Origin: Spirochaetales bacterium
GTDB lineage: Bacteria > Spirochaetota > Spirochaetia > DTKZ01
Assembly: GCA_017998025.1 (NCBI GenBank)
Contig: JAGODW010000144.1
Location: 1 to 5,233 of the forward strand
Direction: 5' to 3'
DNA: 5,233 bases
Shown: in pieces, positions 1 through 5,233 of the stretch
How positions within the stretch are numbered: position 1 is the first letter of the stretch
Layout: every line of letters begins with the position of its first letter
The notes under the pieces: model-generated
What the model was told of the DNA's origin: nothing
The model's input: the letters and a program-made list of their open reading frames with translations, nothing else
The model's database searches: none
Made by a program: the position numbers and the translations under genes

Positions 1-516
1 GTACCGGGTATACCATTCGTATGGCAACGCATACAAATAAGAAGATAGAGGCATGGTTTGATGCCAGGCCGTATCCATAATGGCACAGTGAGGAACATTC
101 GGGAGTACGGACTGGGCGGCACGAATACCTGTAATGTTTGCAGGGTTATGGAGCGGTGCTAGATTCTGGAGCTCTTCAAAGGTATGCAGAACCTCGGGGG
201 TAATTCGCACAGATTTAGAGAATTTTTCTCCTCCGTGAACAACTCGATGCCCTACCGCTTTAATATCTGCGATTTTCTCGATGGCGCCCACCTGCGGATC
301 CGTTAATGTCTTCATAATTAGTTCGATAGCTACTTTATGATCTGGACAGTTATGTTCAATTTTGTGCTCATCCTTCCCTTTTGCCTTATGTTTTATGAAA
401 GATCCCCCCTGGGTTACGCGCTCTACGATCCCTGTTGCGAGAACCATTTCTTTTTCCCAGTCGTATACCTGATATTTCACCGAAGAGCTTCCACAGTTCA
501 GAGTGAGAATGATCAT
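1..516 (-). CDS. ackA: Acetate kinase, N-terminal part (cut by window edge)
   Basis: Acetate kinase interconverts acetate + ATP and acetyl phosphate + ADP. In fermenters it makes ATP from acetyl-CoA together with phosphotransacetylase. My translation of the complementary strand gives 172 residues, out of roughly 400-450 usual for the family, and runs off the left edge. It begins [15 protein letters not shown], the ASKHA-fold phosphate loop (N7, S10, S12, K14). It continues with [11 protein letters not shown] (R91), LAPLHNPAN (H123) and [10 protein letters not shown] (D148), then [10 protein letters not shown]91, H123 and D148 fall at the same numbers as the substrate-binding and catalytic residues of the Methanosarcina thermophila enzyme, as I recall them. 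The ATG at 516-514 is preceded by a strong GGGAGG ribosome site ending 8 bases upstream. The Phe usual before the catalytic Asp is Met here. No phosphotransacetylase gene lies within view. The call is very safe; completeness cannot be judged. Confidence 0.97.
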   Translation of the reverse strand, partial: MIILTLNCGSSSVKYQVYDWEKEMVLATGIVERVTQGGSFIKHKAKGKDEHKIEHNCPDHKVAIELIMKTLTDPQVGAIEKIADIKAVGHRVVHGGEKFSKSVRITPEVLHTFEELQNLAPLHNPANITGIRAAQSVLPNVPHCAIMDTAWHQTMPLSSYLYALPYEWYTRY

Positions 517-547
517 TTGAGCACCTCCCGTTTATTTTAAGACTTTA

Positions 548-575
548 ATTTTTGCATACTTACATAGTTTGTAAA
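548..575 (-). promoter_or_regulatory. Candidate ackA promoter
   Basis: Read on the minus strand, TTTACA (575-570, five of six against TTGACA) is followed after 16 bases by AAAAAT (553-548, four of six against TATAAT). This would start transcription near 541 and leave a leader of about 25 bases containing the GGGAGG ribosome site, which is a sensible geometry for ackA. It is matched only by eye; the -10 is weak and the region is AT-rich, so a chance match is possible. Confidence 0.35.
560..574. promoter_or_regulatory. Inverted repeat TTACA-N5-TGTAA, possible operator
   Basis: A perfect 5-bp dyad with a 5-bp spacer sits in the 133-bp region between divergent ackA and the exported-protein gene. 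It overlaps the candidate ackA -35 element, where a bound repressor would block transcription. For the plus strand only a poor promoter match is visible (TTGCAT 552-557, 16 bases, AAGAAT 574-579), and it covers the same dyad. Five-bp arms arise easily by chance in AT-rich DNA and no regulator gene is adjacent, so the operator role is speculative. The remainder of 517-649 holds no gene that I can support. Confidence 0.2.
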
Positions 576-649
576 GAATTTCAAGAATCATGCATTTTTT
601 TGAATCAACAGTTGTTTTTCACCTGTAGTTCCGTACGTGGTGCTGTACA

Positions 650-2041
650 GTGGGTAAATCCAGTATCTGTGTTCTTGCCGTCGGAATGCTTGGATGGCAG
701 ATAAGTGGTCTATTCGCTCTTCCTCCTGAAAAAATGACCCGTATTCTGGATACAGAACTTACAGTATCGGGAGAAACGGTAAATCGGCTGGTGGTAGAAA
801 GTGGAGATTATAAATTTTTATTTTTAGATCGGCGTACTTCGGGATACGGGATAGAAACACCCTATACAATTCTGGGCTTCATTGGACCGTTTGGGATAGC
901 CGGGCCTATTGATCTTTCCGGGCAACTTCGAGAGGCACAGAATCCTTTAGGATATGGGTTGTCTGGTGCAGTATTTCAGGAACAAACAGGTGTAGAACTG
1001 TATTCAGGTCGGGAGGAGCATACACGGTTTGGTTTAATGGCCCGAGTGCCTGATGACCTTGTATGTCTGGGAGGGTATAGGGATGATGAAGGGAATCCCC
1101 ATCTATTTGGATCTTTCCAGTATGGTTTAGAGGATACCCATTCTGATCCTACCTTCTATAGCAGACCTCTCCTTTCTGGATTTGTTTCGATTACCGATCT
1201 TCCTGAAGGAAAAATCACAGAAGAATGGTTCCCTTCTAAGCCCAGGAACCTTGAGGGACCGTTAGCCCATGGAGGAATCCGGGCCTCCTGGGAAGTAAAA
1301 GACTCCTGGAAGGGAAGGATTACCGTATCTACCGTATTCTCCCGGCCTTCCCATGAAAATCCTGGAGTTTTTGCCCACCTATTTGGGGAATATTCCACTG
1401 ACTTGTTCGAGGTAAAGGGTCTATCTGGACATAGCAATACCCACTATATTTCTCCGGAGGGAGATCGCTCTACTCGGAAACTTCAGAATGCATTATCGGC
1501 CTTTCTCTATCCTCTCTATCCGTTCCTTCTGGGGATGGAATGGGAAGAAAAAGGGTATAGAGACAGGGTTCCCGATCACTGGTTTACAACTCATGGAGGA
1601 ATAAAGGGGAGAAACTTTCGGATCGAGCTTATTCGGGAGAAGAAACCAGAAGAGAAAACCTGGAAGCTGGAAGGCTGGATACGATCAGGCCCCTTTGGCG
1701 CTTCCCTCGATGCTTCAATTCTCCAGGAAGATAGCGGGATCGAGTACAATTTTGCCGTGGAAACATCTTACTCTTCCAGGAGCTGGGAACTCGAATTCCG
1801 GGGGAAGGGAGTATGGGACCCCCATTTTCAGGTTCAGGGAAGTATTTCAGGAGCAGTAAAAAGAAAAAACTGGAAACTCGGAACCGAAGTAGAGCTTTAT
1901 GAACTTATCGGATTTCGTCGGGAAGATTCCTTCAATTTTGTTTCTGATCCTTTTTCCTACCTGCGAGTTTCGTTGTTTTTTTCTGTTCGTGATTCCCAGC
2001 GGCCGATGAATAAGACTTCCGGTTCCAGGGTACGGCCATAG
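650..2041 (+). CDS. Exported beta-rich protein of unknown function, possible outer-membrane protein
   Basis: I do not recognise this 463-residue protein. The N-terminus is a good Sec signal peptide: K3, a hydrophobic core at about residues 5-18, and a likely signal peptidase I cut after GLFA (residue 23). There is no lipobox Cys. The mature part is rich in Gly, Ser, Tyr, Phe and Trp with alternating polar/hydrophobic stretches, for example about 337-347, 364-372, 378-387, 393-403 and 407-418, as in beta-barrels. A strand ending SYLRVSLFFSV (436-446) resembles a terminal outer-membrane strand, but 17 polar residues follow it. No enzyme motif or cysteine pattern stands out. The GTG start is the only choice: TAG at 626-628 closes the frame and the next ATG is inside the signal peptide. 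The ribosome site is weak (GGTG, 639-642). It is divergent from ackA and its last 85 bp overlap murB. It is very likely real, because of the frame length plus signal peptide; outer-membrane location is inference. Confidence 0.85.
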   Translation: MGKSSICVLAVGMLGWQISGLFALPPEKMTRILDTELTVSGETVNRLVVESGDYKFLFLDRRTSGYGIETPYTILGFIGPFGIAGPIDLSGQLREAQNPLGYGLSGAVFQEQTGVELYSGREEHTRFGLMARVPDDLVCLGGYRDDEGNPHLFGSFQYGLEDTHSDPTFYSRPLLSGFVSITDLPEGKITEEWFPSKPRNLEGPLAHGGIRASWEVKDSWKGRITVSTVFSRPSHENPGVFAHLFGEYSTDLFEVKGLSGHSNTHYISPEGDRSTRKLQNALSAFLYPLYPFLLGMEWEEKGYRDRVPDHWFTTHGGIKGRNFRIELIREKKPEEKTWKLEGWIRSGPFGASLDASILQEDSGIEYNFAVETSYSSRSWELEFRGKGVWDPHFQVQGSISGAVKRKNWKLGTEVELYELIGFRREDSFNFVSDPFSYLRVSLFFSVRDSQRPMNKTSGSRVRP

Positions 2042-2910
2042 GTATCCAGCACCGCTTGTTCCATCCGGGTAATAATTTGCCGGATATCCTTTGCCTGCGC
2101 CTTCCCCCGGTTCAAAATAATATTGGCATGGAGGGGAGATACCTCGGCATCCCCTATACGAAAGCCTTTGAACCCCAGTCTGTCCAGCAGAACGCCTGCC
2201 GGTGCTCCAAAAGACCGATCGTTCTTGAAAATAGAACCGGCAGAAGGAGCTATAAAATGTCCCTTTCGGGTACGGTCTTCCTGGTACTCAATCATTTTAT
2301 GCTCAATATTGGCAGGATTTTCAGGATGCAGTTGAAACCGTGCGTAGAGAATGATCCAGGGATTCTTTTGAAAAGGGGAAACCTTGTAGCCAAAGGACAT
2401 TTTCTCATCGGGAAGTAATAAAGTTTTTAGAGTCAGTTCTGTATTCAAGTATCCTGCTTCTATAAGAACATCTGCCACCTCTGCACCGTAGCAACGTGCA
2501 TTCATCCAGACAGCCCCCCCGATGGAGCCAGGCATGGAAGAAAGGAATTCTACCCCCCCAAGTCCTGCCTTACATGCGGTTTCTGTTACCTTCTCTACCA
2601 TTGCTCCGGCTTCTGCATAGAGAACCGTTCCATCTGTCTCTATTTTATTCAGATGAACTGTAGAGATCACGACTCCCTCAATTCCTTCATCGGCAACCAG
2701 AACATTGGACCCTGCTCCCAGTACTATCCAGGGAAGCTCTAGTTCCTGAGCTAACCGGATGGAGACTATCATTTCATCCAGGGAAAGAGGTTCTACATAC
2801 AGATCTGCCGGGCCCCCAACCCGAAAGGAGGTATGGAGCGACATGGGCTCCTCGGCTCGAACAGAACCAGCGATATTGATTTTCTCCCTGAATTTTCGTA
2901 CTTTGTCCAC
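1957..2910 (-). CDS. murB: UDP-N-acetylenolpyruvoylglucosamine reductase (MurB, type II)
   Basis: MurB is a cytoplasmic FAD enzyme that uses NADPH to reduce UDP-GlcNAc-enolpyruvate to UDP-MurNAc, the second committed step of peptidoglycan synthesis. The 317 residues contain the FAD-binding HTSFRVGGPADLYVE (26-40) and GAGSNVLVADEGIEGVV (65-81), then FLSSMPGSIGGAVWMNARCYG (122-142). The substrate domain carries FGYKVSPF (173-180), SAGSIFKN (223-230, proton-donor Ser226), VSPLHANIILN (257-267) and LEPEVLFIG (295-303, catalytic Glu298). The single-residue spacing of the Y-x-x-S segment fits the shorter type II class. Lys176 stands where many MurBs have Arg. The 14 residues after FIG are a non-conserved tail overlapping the convergent gene. 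The GTG start at 2910 is the first start after an in-frame TAA (2937-2935). No clear ribosome site precedes it; the later ATG (codon 23) would delete the usual N-terminal helix. Confidence 0.97.
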   Translation of the reverse strand: MDKVRKFREKINIAGSVRAEEPMSLHTSFRVGGPADLYVEPLSLDEMIVSIRLAQELELPWIVLGAGSNVLVADEGIEGVVISTVHLNKIETDGTVLYAEAGAMVEKVTETACKAGLGGVEFLSSMPGSIGGAVWMNARCYGAEVADVLIEAGYLNTELTLKTLLLPDEKMSFGYKVSPFQKNPWIILYARFQLHPENPANIEHKMIEYQEDRTRKGHFIAPSAGSIFKNDRSFGAPAGVLLDRLGFKGFRIGDAEVSPLHANIILNRGKAQAKDIRQIITRMEQAVLDTYGRTLEPEVLFIGRWESRTEKNNETRR

Positions 2911-2972
2911 ATTGTTATTGTACTGGAAATACTCTTAGTAGGATAGAACCGTGGAACTACAGTTTTATAATA
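2876..2972. promoter_or_regulatory. Divergent murB/cysS start region with weak promoter candidates
   Basis: Only 40 bp separate the two GTG starts, so promoters for both genes must lie partly inside the opposite coding sequence, unless either is expressed from elsewhere. For cysS, TTGATT (2876-2881), a 17-base spacer and TACTTT (2899-2904) would give a leader of about 40 bases. For murB, the minus strand has TATTAT (2972-2967, five of six against TATAAT) with no acceptable -35 at 16-18 bases. Before cysS, AGGA (2940-2943) is a modest ribosome site. All are by-eye matches of low reliability. Confidence 0.22.
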
Positions 2973-4351
2973 CATTGGGAAGACAATTGATGCCTTTCAT
3001 TCCTTTAGAGGAGGGAAAGGCAGGAATGTACACCTGTGGACCTACGGTATACAACTATGCCCATATCGGGAACCTTCGTACCTACCTATTTGAAGATTTT
3101 CTTCGAAGAGTATTGGAATTTTTGGGCTTTCAGGTAAAGCATGTAATGAATGTTACCGATGTAGGGCACCTCACAGACGACGCCGATTCGGGAGAAGATA
3201 AAATGTTGAAAAGTTCCCGGGAATCGGGGCGATCCGTATGGGAGATTGCAGAAATGTATACCCGGGCGTTTTTCCGGGATACGGATCGGCTGAATATCCT
3301 TAGGCCCACCATCACCTGTAAAGCGACGGAACATATCCCGGAGATGATTCAGCTGGTTCAACGACTTGAAGAACGGGGATTTACCTATGAGTCAGGGGGC
3401 AATATCTATTTTAGTATTGATAGATTCCCGGATTATGGAAAGCTTGCCCTTCTGGATATCCAGGACTTAAAGGCGGGAGCTCGAACAGGGATTGATTCTA
3501 ACAAAAGAAATCCTCATGATTTCGTCCTATGGTTTACCCGATCCAAGTTTGAGCATCAAACCATGCTGTGGGATTCTCCCTGGGGGAAAGGATACCCGGG
3601 ATGGCACCTGGAATGTAGTGCTATGAGCATGAAGTACCTGGGCGAACAGTTCGATATCCATTGCGGAGGGGTAGACCATATTCCAGTCCATCATACAAAC
3701 GAGATTGCTCAATCGGAAGCAGCAACCGGGAAAAAACCCTGGGTGCGGTATTGGCTTCATGGGGAGTTTCTGTTGATCGATCGGGAGAAAATGTCTAAAT
3801 CAAAGGGGGGGTTCTTAACCCTGGAACGGCTTATTGAAGAAGGGTTTGATCCGCTAGACTACCGGTATTTTTGCCTGGGAGGGCATTACCGGAGCCAACT
3901 CCAATTTAGCTTTGAAGGGTTAAAAGCAGCCCGGACAGCACGGAAGAATTTATTAGAACGAATTTCTCGTTGGGAGCGGCCCCGGTCAGAAGATAAAACC
4001 CACTACAGTGAAAAGGGAAATATGTATCTGGAAAATTTTCGCTCCCATATATCAATGGATTTGAACACCCCGCAAGCCCTCGCCGATCTATGGGCTCTGG
4101 TAAAAGATCCTGACCTTGATGAAAGAGAAAAGCATCGGTTGGTACAGGAGATGGATCGTGTGTTAGGATTGCACTTAACCGAGATTGTAGAAGAACCCTT
4201 AGACCCCGAACTAGAGGCATTGATTCAGGAACGGGAACAAGCCCGGAAAGCACGAGATTTCGTTCGGTCTGATGAAATTCGGGACCTGTTAAAATCTCGC
4301 GGGATTTTACTGGAGGATACGCCTGCAGGTACCCGGTGGAAACGTATATGA
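2951..4351 (+). CDS. cysS: Cysteinyl-tRNA synthetase
   Basis: This class I aminoacyl-tRNA synthetase charges tRNA-Cys with cysteine in the cytoplasm and is normally essential. The 466 residues match the family's usual length. In order: [16 protein letters not shown] (28-43) with the HIGH-type motif HIGN at 38-41; [10 protein letters not shown] (217-226); [21 protein letters not shown] (235-255); and [10 protein letters not shown] (278-287) with the KMSKS loop at 280-284. Expected zinc ligands are all present: Cys29, Cys222, His247 and Glu251. The C-terminal anticodon-binding part ends with the typical [20 protein letters not shown] (441-460) and TRW. The GTG start is fixed by an in-frame TAG at 2939-2941 and by the conserved FYNTLGR beginning at residue 5. 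The segment with [11 protein letters not shown] differs from the E. coli form (GGGSDLMFPHH); I associate it with spirochaetes and some candidate phyla. It is divergent from murB and 36 bp upstream of a sigma factor gene, perhaps in one operon. Confidence 0.99.
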   Translation: MELQFYNTLGRQLMPFIPLEEGKAGMYTCGPTVYNYAHIGNLRTYLFEDFLRRVLEFLGFQVKHVMNVTDVGHLTDDADSGEDKMLKSSRESGRSVWEIAEMYTRAFFRDTDRLNILRPTITCKATEHIPEMIQLVQRLEERGFTYESGGNIYFSIDRFPDYGKLALLDIQDLKAGARTGIDSNKRNPHDFVLWFTRSKFEHQTMLWDSPWGKGYPGWHLECSAMSMKYLGEQFDIHCGGVDHIPVHHTNEIAQSEAATGKKPWVRYWLHGEFLLIDREKMSKSKGGFLTLERLIEEGFDPLDYRYFCLGGHYRSQLQFSFEGLKAARTARKNLLERISRWERPRSEDKTHYSEKGNMYLENFRSHISMDLNTPQALADLWALVKDPDLDEREKHRLVQEMDRVLGLHLTEIVEEPLDPELEALIQEREQARKARDFVRSDEIRDLLKSRGILLEDTPAGTRWKRI

Positions 4352-4387
4352 ATCCTGTAACATTCAACGGTTAGAATTGTTTTCAAC

Positions 4388-4918
4388 ATGGAAGTGGTTA
4401 ATGGTTCCGAGGGGAACTTTCAACAGTTTTACGAGTTTACTTTTCCTCAGATTTATAAGTTCTTGATTCGAATAACAAGAGATTCTATGGTTGCGGAAGA
4501 GCTTTGTCAGGAGGCATTTATAAAATATCTGGAAAGAAACGCTCCCTTCTCCAGGGAGGAGGAAGGCAGGTTCTGGTTATTCCGGGTAGCAAAAAATCTT
4601 GCATTAAATCATGTAAAACGAGTCGATAGAGAGCGGAACGCATACGATCGGAGTGTCCGAGAACCTATTTTGTTACCTGAAACAGGAGAAGAAGAATATT
4701 TAAAGAAGGAATCTATCCACCAGGTATTGGAAGCTCTAAACCGCCTTCCCTATAAACTTCGGGAGGTTCTGGTGCTGAAAGAGTATGGCGCTTTGAACTA
4801 TAAAGAAATCTCTTCAATTCTCCACATCAGTGAAGCCAATGTAAAAGTCCGTGTTCATCGGGCAAGGGAACGCCTTGCACAGTATTTCCATGACTCGGAG
4901 GAAACGTATGTGCCCTGA
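4388..4918 (+). CDS. ECF-type RNA polymerase sigma factor (sigma-70 family)
   Basis: A 176-residue alternative sigma factor with only the two domains typical of group 4 (ECF) sigmas. Region 2 spans about residues 11-80: FQQFYEFTFPQIYKFLIRIT, then AEELCQEAFIKYLE (36-49) for core-polymerase binding and GRFWLFRVAKNLALNHVKR (60-78) for -10 recognition. Region 4 spans about 111-165, with ALNRLPYKLREVLVLKEYGA and the helix-turn-helix YKEISSILHISEANVKVRVH (138-157), which reads the -35. The linker at 80-108 is acidic and variable. It directs transcription of a regulon that cannot be read from this window. The next gene overlaps it by 11 bp and encodes a zinc anti-sigma factor, so its activity is probably held off at the membrane until a signal arrives. 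The ATG at 4388 lacks a clear ribosome site; the next Met (34) is inside region 2. No convincing ECF-type autoregulated promoter (GGAAC / CGTC) was seen upstream. Confidence 0.96.
   Translation: MEVVNGSEGNFQQFYEFTFPQIYKFLIRITRDSMVAEELCQEAFIKYLERNAPFSREEEGRFWLFRVAKNLALNHVKRVDRERNAYDRSVREPILLPETGEEEYLKKESIHQVLEALNRLPYKLREVLVLKEYGALNYKEISSILHISEANVKVRVHRARERLAQYFHDSEETYVP
4897..4901 (+). promoter_or_regulatory. Strong ribosome binding site for the anti-sigma gene
   Basis: GGAGG lies inside the end of the sigma factor gene, six bases before the ATG at 4908. Together with the 11-bp overlap of stop and start it points to translational coupling, which would keep sigma and anti-sigma production in step. 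The sigma gene itself has no comparable site. Confidence 0.75.
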
Positions 4919-5233
4919 TACAGATCTATTATCTGCTTACTTCGATGAAGAACTTCCAGAGGATATCCGGAGGGGGGTAACAGAACATCTTAAAACCTGT
5001 GAACGATGTGCTTCCGTTGTACAGAGGTATCGCCGTATTTGCACTCGTCTACAGGAAGGGGTGATCGAATGCCCTTCTGAAGAAATAGAAGAAGCCCAAA
5101 GGCGGACCAAAATACTACTGAAGAGATACAGAGAGGTTTCGCATCCTGTATGGAAGAAGAAGGTTGGGATCGGATGGATTGCAGCCGCTGCATCTCTCGC
5201 TTTTGTTTTAGGCGGTGTTACAGCCCTCCAGAT
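4908..5233 (+). CDS. Zinc-binding (zf-HC2/ZAS-type) membrane anti-sigma factor, N-terminal part
   Basis: Anti-sigma factors of this type bind and silence the ECF sigma encoded just upstream. The visible 108 residues begin MCPDTDLLSAYFDEELPEDI, a typical zf-HC2 opening. The zinc motif H-x3-C-x2-C follows (His27, Cys31, Cys34, in EHLKTCERC), with Cys2 a possible extra ligand. Residues 40-85 are charged and probably a cytoplasmic linker with further cysteines at 45 and 55. A hydrophobic segment from about 88 to 107 (GIGWIAAAASLAFVLGGVTA), preceded by K83-K85, is a likely membrane helix with the N-terminus inside. The frame runs off the right edge, so the extracytoplasmic sensing part is unseen and no ligand can be named. 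The start follows a GGAGG site and overlaps the sigma stop by 11 bp. Whether the zinc site is redox-responsive cannot be told. Confidence 0.93.
   Translation, partial: MCPDTDLLSAYFDEELPEDIRRGVTEHLKTCERCASVVQRYRRICTRLQEGVIECPSEEIEEAQRRTKILLKRYREVSHPVWKKKVGIGWIAAAASLAFVLGGVTALQ

Noticed and set aside
337..540. A 67-codon plus-strand frame with a hydrophobic start, resembling a small membrane protein
   Set aside because: It is antisense to the conserved ackA phosphate-loop region and runs past the ackA start; the hydrophobic stretch is a by-product of the antisense codons.
585..607. Direct repeat GAATCA at 585-590 and 602-607
   Set aside because: Six bases repeated once, 17 bp apart, in AT-rich DNA is within chance expectation, and neither copy is placed at a convincing promoter.
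1976..1982. Run of seven T as a possible terminator
   Set aside because: There is no GC-rich stem directly before it, and it lies inside the coding sequence of both convergent genes.
2056..2418. Open frames on the plus strand inside murB
   Set aside because: They are antisense to conserved MurB motifs, and their translations have no domain-like pattern.
2966..2971. Perfect TATAAT on the plus strand
   Set aside because: It is inside the cysS coding sequence, downstream of its fixed start, and no gene begins shortly after it.
3906..4367. A 153-codon open frame on the minus strand
   Set aside because: It lies almost wholly antisense to the conserved C-terminal part of cysS and has no recognisable domain or good ribosome site; it is a coding shadow.
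4338..4909. GGAAACGTAT occurs at 4338-4347 (end of cysS) and 4900-4909 (end of the sigma gene)
   Set aside because: The two copies are read in different frames, one is explained by the ribosome site and start codon, and no CGTC-type -10 follows at ECF promoter spacing. Probably coincidence.

Overview
The window looks like ordinary chromosomal DNA of a bacterium, most likely a spirochaete related to Treponema/Spirochaeta. That placement is an inference. It rests on the type II MurB with an unusual N-A-R-C-Y-G active-site loop, on the CysS subtype with a [11 protein letters not shown] zinc-site segment, and on an acetate kinase gene. No database search was possible. The six genes are tightly packed. 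I see no tRNA, rRNA, CRISPR array, insertion sequence or phage gene.

Layout: (1) 1-516, minus strand: the first 172 codons of acetate kinase (ackA), cut by the left edge. (2) 517-649: a 133-bp divergent intergenic region with a plausible ackA promoter and a TTACA-N5-TGTAA dyad. (3) 650-2041, plus strand: a 463-residue exported, beta-strand-rich protein that I do not recognise, possibly an outer-membrane or periplasmic protein. (4) 1957-2910, minus strand: murB for peptidoglycan precursor synthesis. Its 3' end overlaps the exported-protein gene tail-to-tail by 85 bp. (5) 2911-2950: a 40-bp divergent gap. (6) 2951-4351, plus strand: cysS, cysteinyl-tRNA synthetase. (7) 4388-4918, plus strand: an ECF-type RNA polymerase sigma factor. 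(8) 4908-5233, plus strand: the start of its zinc-binding, membrane-anchored anti-sigma factor, cut by the right edge.

The genes fall into functional groups rather than one pathway: acetate/ATP metabolism (ackA), cell wall (murB), translation (cysS) and an envelope- or stress-type signalling pair (sigma plus anti-sigma). cysS, the sigma factor and the anti-sigma factor run in one direction with a 36-bp gap and then an 11-bp overlap, so they may be one operon. Three starts (650, 2910, 2951) are GTG codons, fixed in each case by an upstream in-frame stop and by the N-terminal sequence. No convincing rho-independent terminator was found.

No clearly new multi-gene system is visible. The most interesting points are the convergent coding overlap reaching into the conserved end of MurB, the unrecognised exported protein, and an ECF sigma/anti-sigma pair placed directly behind an essential tRNA synthetase gene.
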